Shown here in pieces: positions 11,740 to 19,841 of a stretch of DNA of 30,261 nt. Numbering within the stretch: position 1 is the stretch's first letter; every line of letters starts with the position of its first letter. The position numbers were made by a program, and so were the translations under genes. The DNA is from a virus: IMG/VR virus record IMGVR_UViG_3300043425_000336, positions 1 to 30,261 of that record. One strand, 5' to 3'. The notes beneath the pieces were generated by a model, which worked only from the letters and a program-made list of their open reading frames with translations, was not told the origin of the DNA and did not search any database.

Positions 11740-12312
11740 ATGAAATATTGTTCAAAGTGCAACCTAACTCTATCTCTAGAGCAATTTGGTAAAGATAAAA
11801 CTCAGCAAGATGGACTTACCCGCAACTGTAAACTTTGTCGTAGGCAATATTCTAAACTTCATCACTCTGCAAATAGGGAAAAAGTAAATCAATCAAACAG
11901 GATTCGTTATCAACAAAACAAGCAGGCGTATTTAGAATCTAGTCGTAAATGGCAAAAAGAAAATGCAGATAAGGTAAAAGAAAAAACATATCGCTGGAGA
12001 TTAAAAAATCTAGATAGGTCAAGGGAAATATCTCGTCTTGGCTCCCATAGACGCAGGACTAGAATTGCTGGCGGTTTAGTGGAGAAATATTCAGAATTGC
12101 AAGTTCTTGAAAAATATGGCGCAAATTGCCATCTATGTAATTTGCCAATAGACCTATCTGCGCCTCGTAGGTCTGGTGAAGCGGGGTGGGAAATGAGTTT
12201 ACATATTGATCATTTCCTAGAAATTTCACTCGGTGGAAACGATACTATAGAGAACGTTAGACCCTCTCACGGTGTTTGTAATATTAGAAAGCGTAGGACT
12301 CTAAAATCATAG
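11740..12312 (+). CDS. HNH endonuclease with N-terminal zinc finger
   Basis: A 190-aa protein. The N-terminus has CSKC (4-7) and CKLC (30-33), a four-Cys finger. A long basic helical linker follows (about 35-125). The C-terminus is an HNH nuclease: CHLC, then LHIDHFLEISLGGNDTIENV with the catalytic His, then SHGVCNIRKRR. The gene is visibly AT-richer and Lys/Asn-codon-richer than its neighbours, has its own promoter-like box and no Shine-Dalgarno, and splits the packaging genes, all typical of a homing endonuclease that inserted recently. HNH enzymes next to terminases can also assist packaging. Confidence 0.88.
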   Translation: MKYCSKCNLTLSLEQFGKDKTQQDGLTRNCKLCRRQYSKLHHSANREKVNQSNRIRYQQNKQAYLESSRKWQKENADKVKEKTYRWRLKNLDRSREISRLGSHRRRTRIAGGLVEKYSELQVLEKYGANCHLCNLPIDLSAPRRSGEAGWEMSLHIDHFLEISLGGNDTIENVRPSHGVCNIRKRRTLKS

Positions 12313-12317
12313 ATAAC

Positions 12318-13817
12318 GTGATCGATGGCGTGATTGGCGATCTACGTCAGAGGAGCAAGAACAGCCTCTACCTAAACGACCCTGCTGCTTGGGCATCAGA
12401 CGTGCTAGGAAAGCACATGTGGTCTAAACAGGCCGAGATTGGCAAGAGCGTTGTAAACAACACCCACACGGCTGTTGTGTCTTGTAACGGTGCTGGTAAG
12501 TCTGCGGTTGCAGGCATTATGGGTGCGTGGTGGGTTGCTACCCGTGACCCGTACGAAGTTGCGTTGATTTGTTCTGCGCCGACCTATCCGCAGATTGCTC
12601 GTGTTCTTTTCCGAGAGTTGCAAGACAACCACAAGGCTGCGGCGATTCGTGGCTTCTCGCTTCCTGGTAAAATTAACCAGTCACAAGAGTGGAAACTTGA
12701 AGACAAAGACGGTACGCTGATTGGCTTTGGTCGTAGACCTGCTGACACAGATATCGTTTCTGCCTTTCAGGGTATTCACCGTCGTTTTGTGTTTGTGATT
12801 CTTGATGAGGCCGGTGGTATTCCAACCGACTTGTACACCGCTGCTGAAGCGGTTACAACATCTGCAGACTCAAGGGTGCTTGCAATTGGTAACCCTGACC
12901 GCCGTGCAACAGAGTTCCACAGAATCTTCCGTGAGGATGAGACTTGGAACAAGATTCACATTTCAGCATTTGATACACCTAACTTCACGGGTGAATGGGT
13001 GCCAGATGAGGTTAGTCCACTTCTGATTCAGCCATCTTGGGTTGAGCGTCAGAAAATTGCATGGGGTGAAGATTCAGCCCGTTACAAGTCCAAGGTTCTA
13101 GGGCAGTTCCCTGATGAAGACGATACTGCGTTCTTTTCGCAGGTCGCTCTGGATAAGGCTATGGATGTCGAGATTGTCGAAGATGAAGAAATCCCTGTTA
13201 TTATGGGTGTCGACCTCGCCCGCTTTGGTGAGGATGACTCGGTTATTTACACGAACCGTGGCGGAAGAGTTCGCAAGTACGCTTCATGGAGTAAGGCCTC
13301 GGCACTTGAGTCAGCGAACAGGGTTCATACGGCAGCTTTGGAGCTTGGATGTAAAGAGGTCCGTGTCGATGGTGCGGGCCTTGGTGGTCCGGTGGTGGAC
13401 CAACTTGCCGCTATGGGTGAGGGCATCTATACCGTTATCTCTATGCTCGGCTCCGCTGCTTCTCCTGACCGTACTCGCTGGTTTAATGCTCGTGCTTATA
13501 ACTTTGACAGTCTTCGTGAGCAAATGCTTGCAGGCCGGATTGATTTGGATCCGGATGACAGTACGCTCATTGATGAACTGATGATGTTGCGTTATAAGTT
13601 TTCAACAACTGGTTCTATTCAGATTGAGTCTAAAGATGACATGCGTGGGCGTGGAGTTAGCTCTCCGGACAACCTAGATGCTGCTGTTTACGCCTCAGTT
13701 GACCTATCTAAACTATTTGAAGGCCCTTATGCCGGTAAAAAGCCTGGCGATATTGTGACCTTTGACCCAAATAATTTCAATAGAGAGTTCGCTTTCTACG
13801 ATAATTGGATCTGGTAG
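12318..13817 (+). CDS. terL: Terminase large subunit
   Basis: ATP-driven DNA packaging motor and headful or cos nuclease (499 aa). The ATPase domain has Walker A SCNGAGKS (55-62) and Walker B VFVILDEAGG (158-167). The nuclease domain has an RNase H-like acidic set: IMGVDLARFGEDDS with Asp about 299, VDGAGLGGPV with Asp about 351, and SPDNLDAAVYA with Asp 451/454. The best start is GTG at 12318, 5 nt after the HNH stop. No Shine-Dalgarno is visible there, so it may be coupled to or disturbed by the HNH insertion. Confidence 0.95.
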   Translation: MIDGVIGDLRQRSKNSLYLNDPAAWASDVLGKHMWSKQAEIGKSVVNNTHTAVVSCNGAGKSAVAGIMGAWWVATRDPYEVALICSAPTYPQIARVLFRELQDNHKAAAIRGFSLPGKINQSQEWKLEDKDGTLIGFGRRPADTDIVSAFQGIHRRFVFVILDEAGGIPTDLYTAAEAVTTSADSRVLAIGNPDRRATEFHRIFREDETWNKIHISAFDTPNFTGEWVPDEVSPLLIQPSWVERQKIAWGEDSARYKSKVLGQFPDEDDTAFFSQVALDKAMDVEIVEDEEIPVIMGVDLARFGEDDSVIYTNRGGRVRKYASWSKASALESANRVHTAALELGCKEVRVDGAGLGGPVVDQLAAMGEGIYTVISMLGSAASPDRTRWFNARAYNFDSLREQMLAGRIDLDPDDSTLIDELMMLRYKFSTTGSIQIESKDDMRGRGVSSPDNLDAAVYASVDLSKLFEGPYAGKKPGDIVTFDPNNFNREFAFYDNWIW

Positions 13818-13825
13818 AATAGTTT
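13813..13825 (+). promoter_or_regulatory. GGTAGAATAG box upstream of portal gene
   Basis: GGTAGAATAG spans the end of the terminase gene, with TAGAAT at 13815-13820. It is the same box that sits directly before the leaderless fibre and connector genes, but here a 29-nt leader with AAGGA precedes the portal ATG. No -35 box is seen. Confidence 0.5.
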
Positions 13826-13849
13826 TAATCTACTTTTAAGGACTTTTTC

Positions 13850-15250
13850 ATGGCTTCTGACAATCTTTCTGAGGTTTTACAGGCACAAATTGCAGAGAAT
13901 GAACTGCTTCGTGAGTCTTATTCTTCTATGGCTCAGGCCGTTCTTGCCTTCGATGACAAGGGCTGGAATGGGATTAACAACACTACCAACGGCTTTGACC
14001 TTGTAGAACTGCAGGATGCGGCTGAACGTATCCGTGAAACTTCAGATGGTAACCCGCTTTTGAAGCGTGGTTCAGGCCTTCGCACCTCGTATATCTTTGG
14101 TCGTGGCGTTGCTTTCGGTGATTTGCCTCCTCGTGTACAGCGTTTCATTGATGAACCGCAGAACCAAGAAGTTCTGTTCTCGCCTGAGGCGCAGGTAATT
14201 AACGAGCGTAGCCACTTCACTGATGGCCAGTTCTTCATGCTTTTCAACATGACCACTAAGCTTTTCCAGCGTGTACCGTTCTCGCAGATTACTGCCGTTG
14301 TGACAGACCCTGACGATAACGAACGTATTCGCTACTTCCGTCGCACTTGGACTCGTCGTGAGCAGGAACTTACCGGCGGCAACACCAGAGAAACAGTTTT
14401 GAACGTTTGGTACCCGTCAGATATTTACGTTCCTGAGGGTCGCTTTGCAACCAGCATCAATGGCGACAAGGTTGACCAAAACTACCGTATGCTTGACTCT
14501 CGTGTCAACCGTCGTGCTGGCGTTATCTGGGGTATTCCAGATGCACTAGCAGCGATGCCTTGGGCACACGCATACAACGAGTTCCTGAAAGACGGAAGCC
14601 GTATGCTGAAGGCTTTGGCAATGTTCGCTTGGCAGTTTAAGAATAAGTCAAAGAATGGTGCAACAAACGCAGCCGCAGCAATTGCCACCCCATCAACCGC
14701 AGGTTCAATTGCTATTACTGGCGACATGGAAATGAATGCACTGCCTCGTGGTGGTTCGGGTGTTGACTTGGGCAATGGTCGTGCCTTGGCTTCCATGGTT
14801 GCTTCGGCTCTTGAGGTTTCGATTGTGGCTTTGCTTTCTGACCCAGGATCATCTGGCGCTTACGGTACTGCTCAGACCCTGGATGTTCCAACTGTCAAGG
14901 CAATGGAAGCACGCCAGCAGGTTTGGACTTTGTTCTACAAGCGTGTGCTTAACTTGCTTGGTGCCAAGGGCACAACAGTTGAATGGCCAAAGATTGAGAC
15001 CGAGGCTTCCCAGCGTGTGATGCAGTCACTTGCTTTGGCTTACGAGTCTCAAGCAATCTGGCAGGACGAGTTCCGTGACGCTGTGCTTGAAACTTTGGAT
15101 GTCAAGAAGATGCACTCAACTCCACCGACCGGCGAAGTTTCACCGGATGCCGGTTCAGCAATTCCGTCGCAAGGAAATTCTGGAGCAGTTGGTTCAATGC
15201 AGGACAACGCAAATGACTTGCGTGACAGTGACAACGCACCAACAGCGTAA
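13850..15250 (+). CDS. Portal protein
   Basis: A 466-aa protein directly after the large terminase, the usual place of the portal, which forms the dodecameric DNA gate at one capsid vertex. Consistent features are LQDAAERIRETSDGNPLLKR near the N-terminus, GLRTSYIFGRGVAFGDLPPR, a central strand-rich wing, and the long helical segment VPTVKAMEARQQVWTLFYKR. The C-terminal 40 residues are low-complexity (Ser, Gly, Asn, Asp). The ATG has AAGGA about 8 nt upstream. Assigned from position and general pattern. Confidence 0.8.
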   Translation: MASDNLSEVLQAQIAENELLRESYSSMAQAVLAFDDKGWNGINNTTNGFDLVELQDAAERIRETSDGNPLLKRGSGLRTSYIFGRGVAFGDLPPRVQRFIDEPQNQEVLFSPEAQVINERSHFTDGQFFMLFNMTTKLFQRVPFSQITAVVTDPDDNERIRYFRRTWTRREQELTGGNTRETVLNVWYPSDIYVPEGRFATSINGDKVDQNYRMLDSRVNRRAGVIWGIPDALAAMPWAHAYNEFLKDGSRMLKALAMFAWQFKNKSKNGATNAAAAIATPSTAGSIAITGDMEMNALPRGGSGVDLGNGRALASMVASALEVSIVALLSDPGSSGAYGTAQTLDVPTVKAMEARQQVWTLFYKRVLNLLGAKGTTVEWPKIETEASQRVMQSLALAYESQAIWQDEFRDAVLETLDVKKMHSTPPTGEVSPDAGSAIPSQGNSGAVGSMQDNANDLRDSDNAPTA

Positions 15251-15267
15251 AACATTCTTTGTAGGTA

Positions 15268-15276
15268 TGCTACAAT
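15268..15276 (+). promoter_or_regulatory. Extended -10 promoter TGCTACAAT
   Basis: TATGCTACAAT (TGC-TACAAT at 15268-15276) lies 32 nt upstream of the protease gene and 18 nt after the portal stop. The same TATGCTA...AAT form recurs at 17975. It has no good -35, as expected for an extended -10 promoter. Confidence 0.45.
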
Positions 15277-15308
15277 AATCACAAGACGATAACTTTCGGA
15301 GATTTTGT

Positions 15309-16301
15309 ATGACCGTTCAGCTAAACGAGAATTTAGCCCTCGCAGTTGCCCCATCACAGGGGAATAAGTGGCGTGTAAAGGTAATTGAAGCGGGCTGGGG
15401 TTCTTCTGGCTACTACGGTGCAGAGATGCTTGCTTCTTACGGGCCAACCGTTTTCAAAAAGGGAACTAAGGTTTTCATGAACCACCCTTCAATGAACGAA
15501 GCCCACGATCGTCCAGAACGTGACGTGCACCAGTTGGCTGGAAAGCTAACTAGCGATGCTGTCTTTTCAGAAAACGGCCTAGTTGCCGATATTGAATTTT
15601 ATTCCCACTACGCTCCGATTATTCGTGAGATGGCTGGGGATGTTGGTTTGTCAATCCACGCTCTTGGCGAAGCCAAGGTCGGAGAGGCAGAGGGCCGAGA
15701 AGGGCCAATCATCGAAGCGCTAGTGGAGGACCCACTAACCAGCGTCGATGTTGTCACTGTAGCCGGAGCGGGTGGCAAGTTCTTGTCACTACTTGAAAGC
15801 TACACCAGAAAAGAAGGCGTTTCAGAATTGACTGAATCACTTTCGGAAGGAAATGAAAGCATGATTACTAAGGAAGAGTTCGAGGCTGCTGTTGCGGACC
15901 TTAAGGCTACCTTTGTTGAAGCTATCAGCCCTCTGCGCGAATCGGTTTCGGTTCTTGTAGAGTCTGCAACTCCTGCTGAGCCTGAGGAAGGTGCCGAGGC
16001 TGACGCTGAGGTAACTGACGCAGTTGAGGCAGTAGACCCTGTAGACGTTGCTGTGAAGTTCAACGAATCAGGTCTACCAAAGCTTGCTATTGCACGTGTT
16101 GCAGAAGCACTTAAGGTTGAGACCAACACCAAGACTGTTGAGGAACTAATTGCGGATGAGAAGGCTTACCTTGCATCTGTTGTTACAGAGTCAGCAAAGC
16201 CTGTAGAGACCATGGACAACATTGGTTCGATTCAGGAATCAATCAAAACTACAAACGCCGATGCACTTGACGCTATTGTGTCTAGCATCTCAAAGAAGTA
16301 A
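15309..16301 (+). CDS. Prohead protease with scaffold domain
   Basis: A 330-aa fusion. The first 165 residues form a capsid maturation protease of the type common in actinophages: KVFMNHPSMNEAHDRPERDV with a candidate catalytic His, LAGKLTSDAVFSENGLVADI, then GDVGLSIHALGEAKVG with a candidate catalytic Ser. The remainder is helical, Ala/Glu-rich and low-complexity (TPAEPEEGAEADAEVTDAVE), as in scaffolds that are digested after assembly. The ATG has CGGAG upstream. A scaffold-only product from the internal ATG near 15861 (MITKEEFEAAVADL) is possible. Confidence 0.82.
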   Translation: MTVQLNENLALAVAPSQGNKWRVKVIEAGWGSSGYYGAEMLASYGPTVFKKGTKVFMNHPSMNEAHDRPERDVHQLAGKLTSDAVFSENGLVADIEFYSHYAPIIREMAGDVGLSIHALGEAKVGEAEGREGPIIEALVEDPLTSVDVVTVAGAGGKFLSLLESYTRKEGVSELTESLSEGNESMITKEEFEAAVADLKATFVEAISPLRESVSVLVESATPAEPEEGAEADAEVTDAVEAVDPVDVAVKFNESGLPKLAIARVAEALKVETNTKTVEELIADEKAYLASVVTESAKPVETMDNIGSIQESIKTTNADALDAIVSSISKK

Positions 16302-16310
16302 GGAAAGTAA

Positions 16311-16652
16311 ATGGCTCTCAACGAGATTTACAAAGATGCTAATGAGCTAGTCCTTCCTGTTGCAAGCACTGTTAAATCAGGCGACTTGGTTCAGGTTGGT
16401 GCACTTGTTGGCCTAGCACAGAAGGACGCATACGCTGGCGAGGACGGTAACTACTACACCACTCTAAAGTTCAACGGCGTTGTCAAGCTATCTACTCTAG
16501 TTGCAGTTACTGTTGGCGCAGCAGTGTACATGACTTCTGCTGGAGTTATCAACGTTACCGCTTCTGGTAACAAGTTCATCGGTCACGCAGTTACTGCAAA
16601 GTCAACTACAACCGCTGGCGACATCTACGTTCGTTTGACTCAGGCAGCGTAA
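16311..16652 (+). CDS. Capsid decoration protein (DUF2190-like)
   Basis: A 113-aa beta-rich protein lying between protease and major capsid genes. The pattern SGDLVQVGALVGLAQKDAYA ... VGAAVYMTSAGVINVTASGN ... FIGHAVTAKSTTTAGD matches the DUF2190 family of capsid decoration or head-fibre proteins, sometimes mislabelled RecA-like. Expected to sit on the outside of the capsid. AAGGAA lies upstream of the ATG. Confidence 0.82.
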   Translation: MALNEIYKDANELVLPVASTVKSGDLVQVGALVGLAQKDAYAGEDGNYYTTLKFNGVVKLSTLVAVTVGAAVYMTSAGVINVTASGNKFIGHAVTAKSTTTAGDIYVRLTQAA

Positions 16653-16663
16653 GGAAGAAAATA

Positions 16664-17767
16664 ATGACTGAAAAAATTACAGCTCGCCACATTGAGGCAG
16701 CAAAGGTTCTTGAGGGTGCCCTTCGTGGAGACCGTCAGGACAAGCTAAAGCTACAGGAAGGTATCTCTACTTCAGACCTACCTGTGCAGTTGGCTCCAAC
16801 CATTAACAAGATCCTTTTGGAGAACTACGCAGTTCAGCCAAAGGTTTGGGACCGTTTCTCAACCCGTCTAGTTATGGATGACTTCCGTCCACAGCAGTTC
16901 ATGAACCTTCGTTACGAAGACGATGGCAAGGACAACGCAGGCGACAAGTTCCGTGAAGGTTCACTTCCAACTGTTGGCGAGTACGACGAGTACCCAACTG
17001 CAGGTTGGTTCTCAGTAACTGAGAAGAGCCTGTCAGTTAAGAAGGCCGGTCAGCGTATCCGTTTCTCATGGGAAGCGATTATCAACGACGGAAACATCTC
17101 TCTACTAGAGCGTCTACCTATCGAACTTGCCCAAAAGGCTGCCGGTAAGGAAGATGAAGAAGTTACCAAGCAGCTAGTTGCTGCTGGTGGTCTAAACACC
17201 ACTAACTTCAACTCAGGTAACGGAAACCTACTTGCAGGTAACTTGGCACTGACTCTAGAGAACCTAGAGAAGGCTATCCAGTTCGCTAACGAGCAGTCAT
17301 ACAACGGTAACTTGATTACTCCTGTAACTCGTTTCGCTCTTGTTATCCCACGCTCACTAGAGCTACAGGCTAAGAAGATTCTTGCAACTCAGACCGTTGA
17401 GACTTCAACCACTGTTGGCGGCGTTGTCACTAAGACAATCACCGGTAACCCAATCGGTTCACAGATTGAAATCGTTGTAAACGACTGGATTACCAAGATC
17501 AACTCAGGCGCTGCTGCGTACTGGTTCTTGATTCCAGTTCCTGGACAGTCACTAAACCCATCAGTTGCGCTAGGCTTCCTACGTGGATACGAGACTCCAG
17601 AACTACGCATCAAGGCAAACGGCGGCACCTTCCTAGGTGGCGGCGATGTTCCTGCTCGTGATGGTTCGTTCGACAACGACGACTTCGAGATGCGTATTCG
17701 TCACATTGCTACTGGTGGCTTCTTGCTACCAACCGGTACCGTTGCTTCAACTGGTGCAGGCGCTTAA
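16664..17767 (+). CDS. Major capsid protein (HK97-like fold)
   Basis: A 367-aa protein following protease and decoration genes and closed by a strong terminator. The N-terminal helix (ITARHIEAAKVLEGALRGDR) leads to a segment MDDFRPQQFMNLRYEDDGKD resembling the E-loop region. The P-domain helix KAAGKEDEEVTKQLVAAGGL and a beta-rich A-domain (LITPVTRFALVIPRSLELQA; GSQIEIVVNDWIT) follow. RHIATGGFLLPTGTVAS closes the chain. AAGGAAG lies before the ATG. Position and pattern make it the major coat subunit. Confidence 0.88.
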   Translation: MTEKITARHIEAAKVLEGALRGDRQDKLKLQEGISTSDLPVQLAPTINKILLENYAVQPKVWDRFSTRLVMDDFRPQQFMNLRYEDDGKDNAGDKFREGSLPTVGEYDEYPTAGWFSVTEKSLSVKKAGQRIRFSWEAIINDGNISLLERLPIELAQKAAGKEDEEVTKQLVAAGGLNTTNFNSGNGNLLAGNLALTLENLEKAIQFANEQSYNGNLITPVTRFALVIPRSLELQAKKILATQTVETSTTVGGVVTKTITGNPIGSQIEIVVNDWITKINSGAAAYWFLIPVPGQSLNPSVALGFLRGYETPELRIKANGGTFLGGGDVPARDGSFDNDDFEMRIRHIATGGFLLPTGTVASTGAGA

Positions 17768-17781
17768 TAGCTCCACTCTCG

Positions 17782-17816
17782 AAAAGCCCTCGACCTTCGG
17801 GTCGGGGGTTTTTCTT
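17782..17816 (+). terminator. Rho-independent terminator after major capsid gene
   Basis: CCCTCGACC-TTCG-GGTCGGGGG is a 9-bp stem with one G-U and a stable UUCG loop, preceded by AAAAG and followed by TTTTTCTTT. It lies 15 nt after the capsid stop. Ending transcription here would give the head operon its own level. Confidence 0.9.
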
Positions 17817-17884
17817 TGTGCTATACTGGCCTTGAAAAGGGGCACAGATCTAGGTTGAAAGACCTATGCTATGCTAGTAACACC

Positions 17885-17932
17885 AACCGGAAGTTTGTCT
17901 GTGAAACACCAGAGGGGCTTCCGGTTTTCTCT
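17885..17932 (+). terminator. Terminator-like hairpin 2
   Basis: AACCGGAAG (17885-17893) and CTTCCGGTT (17918-17926) form a perfect 9-bp stem around 24 nt, followed by TTCTCTT. Starting from the TATGCT box at 17870, a transcript ending here would be about 45-50 nt, a possible small RNA. Confidence 0.6.
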
Positions 17933-17949
17933 TGTCAAGAAATTGACGA

Positions 17950-17968
17950 TGTCAGTATTTTACTGACA
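17950..17968. repeat. Perfect hairpin TGTCAGTA-TTT-TACTGACA
   Basis: Eight-bp perfect arms with a TTT centre, immediately upstream of the TGCTAAAAT box. Its position over the would-be -35 area suggests an operator dyad rather than a terminator. Confidence 0.6.
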
Positions 17969-18030
17969 AACCTATGCTAAAATAATTGTGTAAGGTTTCT
18001 CCTGCCTTACTGTGTTGTGTTCACATGAGC

Positions 18031-18065
18031 CACCCCCGTTGAGCTTCTTTTTTGCTCCGGGGGTG
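18031..18065 (+). terminator. GC-rich hairpin before the collagen-like gene
   Basis: CACCCCCG (18031-18038) and CGGGGGTG (18058-18065) pair perfectly. Inside them GAGC and GCTC pair around a T-rich loop. The downstream TGCTTGTTTA is only partly T-rich, so it may be a weak terminator or an attenuator. Confidence 0.55.
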
Positions 18066-18079
18066 TGCTTGTTTACTAG

Positions 18080-18093
18080 GGTATAATAATAGA
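18080..18093 (+). promoter_or_regulatory. Leaderless late promoter 1 (TATAAT, 6 nt to ATG)
   Basis: GGTATAATAATAGA ends directly at the ATG at 18094, with TATAAT at 18082-18087. Transcription would begin at or next to the start codon, and no Shine-Dalgarno is present. No -35 box is seen. Confidence 0.65.
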
Positions 18094-19395
18094 ATGATTA
18101 TCTTCCCAGACTCCAATTTACCTGCGCAATCGCAGGATTGGGGTGACAAGGTTGAGCTTGAAATTAAAAAGCTCGACAAGCGCAAAGCCGGTGGCGGCGG
18201 AGGCGGCGGAGATGGCGCAGCAGGACCTCAGGGACCAGCGGGTCCTCAGGGACCACAAGGAGAACCAGGAGCAGATGGTGCACAAGGACCACAAGGAGAA
18301 CAAGGTTTACAAGGCCCTCAGGGCGAGACTGGACCAGCTGGACCAACAGGTCCACAAGGAGATCAGGGTATTCAAGGGCCTGCTGGCCCTCAAGGTGAAG
18401 TCGGGCCTACGGGTCCTACAGGCCCGCAAGGTGACATGGGGCCTATGGGGCCTACAGGTCCAGAAGGACCAACTGGTCCTATGGGACCGCAGGGAATCCA
18501 AGGTCTTACAGGTGCTACCGGTCCGGCCGGTGCTGATGGTGCTGACGGCGCTACGGGTCCGCAAGGGCCTCAAGGTCCTATTGGGCCTACTGGAGCAACG
18601 GGTCCTGCTGGGCCTACTGGCCCTGCTGGACCTCAAGGATACAATGGTCTATCGGCCTATCAGGTTGCACAAATTGATGGTTTCACTGGAACAGAAGCGG
18701 AATGGCTAGATAGTCTTATTGGCCCTCAGGGGCCTGCTGGAGCGGATTCAACCGTTCCTGGACCTACTGGACCAACTGGCGCTACGGGCCCGGCAGGGCC
18801 AGGCGTAGCCGCTGGTGGAACCGCTGGGCAGATTCTCTCCAAGGTTGATGGGACAGATTACAACACAACTTGGATTGATAACTTTGCTCCAAACGTAGAA
18901 CTTTACGCAAAGAACCAAACAGCAACAACAATGCCAAAGGGTGCAGTTGTTTATATTGTCGGTGTTGACAATAGCGGCGACACACCACGCCTCGAACTTG
19001 CTAGCGCAACCACTGAGCCTACATCATCTAAGGTTATTGGTCGACTAAAGCAGGAACTTGTTTCTGGTGCTTTTGGCTGGGTAATTACCGAGGGTATGCT
19101 TGATGGGCTAAATACTAACGGTAGCACTTCTGGTCAGTCAATCTGGTTAGGCACAACTCCAGGTGAAGTTGTTTATGGCTTGCCACCAGCGAAACCAGCG
19201 CATTCGGTTTATCTTGGTCTTGTTGTGCGTACACAAACCAATAACGGCAAGGTGTATGTAAAAGTTCAAAATGGTTACGAGCTAAATGAACTTCATGATG
19301 TCAATGTAGCCTCAGCGGTTTCTGGCGACTTCTTAAAACTAAATGGTTCTGGCATTTGGGTTAACTCAAATGTTGTAGATGGCGGAACCCCTTAG
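18094..19395 (+). CDS. Collagen-like tail or head fibre protein
   Basis: A 433-aa fibre protein. Residues 1-32 ([20 protein letters not shown]) form a helical head, followed by a Gly run and then 48 uninterrupted Gly-X-Y triplets (about 41-184), able to form a triple helix. [20 protein letters not shown] is the usual break, and a second short collagen stretch follows. The C-terminal 170 residues form a beta-rich domain with [20 protein letters not shown] and [15 protein letters not shown], common in phage fibres, and end NVVDGGTP. The start is the leaderless ATG after TATAAT; an upstream reading from 18052 is not supported. Likely an adhesion fibre. Confidence 0.88.
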   Translation: MIIFPDSNLPAQSQDWGDKVELEIKKLDKRKAGGGGGGGDGAAGPQGPAGPQGPQGEPGADGAQGPQGEQGLQGPQGETGPAGPTGPQGDQGIQGPAGPQGEVGPTGPTGPQGDMGPMGPTGPEGPTGPMGPQGIQGLTGATGPAGADGADGATGPQGPQGPIGPTGATGPAGPTGPAGPQGYNGLSAYQVAQIDGFTGTEAEWLDSLIGPQGPAGADSTVPGPTGPTGATGPAGPGVAAGGTAGQILSKVDGTDYNTTWIDNFAPNVELYAKNQTATTMPKGAVVYIVGVDNSGDTPRLELASATTEPTSSKVIGRLKQELVSGAFGWVITEGMLDGLNTNGSTSGQSIWLGTTPGEVVYGLPPAKPAHSVYLGLVVRTQTNNGKVYVKVQNGYELNELHDVNVASAVSGDFLKLNGSGIWVNSNVVDGGTP

Positions 19396-19399
19396 GTCT

Positions 19400-19412
19400 G
19401 GTAGAATAGAGT
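19400..19412 (+). promoter_or_regulatory. Leaderless late promoter 2 (TAGAAT, 8 nt to ATG)
   Basis: GGTAGAATAGAG, with TAGAAT at 19402-19407, sits 8 nt before the ATG of the next gene and just after the previous stop. No Shine-Dalgarno lies in between. It probably starts the first fibre cassette. Confidence 0.6.
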
Positions 19413-19415
19413 ATT

Positions 19416-19832
19416 ATGGCTAACGAACTCCCATCCAATATCAGTTACGGAACCGTAGTTGGTCGCTTTTTGCTAGCCTATGCGGATGGTCCAGATGTTG
19501 ACCCAAATCCAGATGGCGTAGCCTGCGGTGGCAGCATTGTCTTTGTGCCTTCAGTAGAGCGCCTACGCAATGCAACTGGACTTCCAGCCCCAGTCACTAT
19601 TCTTGTGCGACCAGTTGTTTGCCAGCTCGACTCAGAGGGCTACTTGCTTGGCTCTGACAACACTCGTGGCGTTCGCTTGCTCGCAACCGACGACACTGAT
19701 AACGTTCCAACCGGATGGACTTGGACCGCACAATACAGACTTACCGATACAGATGGCGCAACTCTTCAAAGCCTACCTAACCAGACTTTTAGTTTGTCCG
19801 GTAGTGCAACTCTGGACTTGACGACTCTTTAG
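19416..19832 (+). CDS. Minor tail or fibre protein, [10 protein letters not shown] domain (138 aa)
   Basis: Contains [20 protein letters not shown], then GGSIVFVPSVERL, and a beta-rich remainder ending SLSGSATLDLTTL. This domain is frequent in actinophage minor tail proteins. The whole protein is paralogous to the N-terminal 140 residues of the next gene, so one likely arose from the other. It lacks the collagen and binding modules of its paralogue and may be a structural partner or a truncated copy. Leaderless start. Confidence 0.8.
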   Translation: MANELPSNISYGTVVGRFLLAYADGPDVDPNPDGVACGGSIVFVPSVERLRNATGLPAPVTILVRPVVCQLDSEGYLLGSDNTRGVRLLATDDTDNVPTGWTWTAQYRLTDTDGATLQSLPNQTFSLSGSATLDLTTL

Positions 19833-19841
19833 GATTAATTA

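Larger units (their letters stand above)
17817..18093 (+). promoter_or_regulatory. Regulatory block with three promoter-like boxes and hairpins
   Basis: No gene is seen between the terminator and the collagen-like gene. Extended -10 boxes are TGCTATACT (17819-17827), TGCTATGCT (17867-17875) and TGCTAAAAT (17975-17983); the last two share ACCTATGCTA. Hairpins lie at 17885-17926, 17950-17968, about 17989-18009 (GTAAGG/CCTTAC with a TTTCTCCT loop) and 18031-18065. A GGTATAATAA box ends the block. It could make short leader RNAs and control entry into the fibre genes. Confidence 0.55.

Noticed and set aside
18118-18709. Long alternative-frame ORFs across the collagen-like gene
   Set aside because: Gly-X-Y coding repeats keep all frames open; these are shadows of the repeat.
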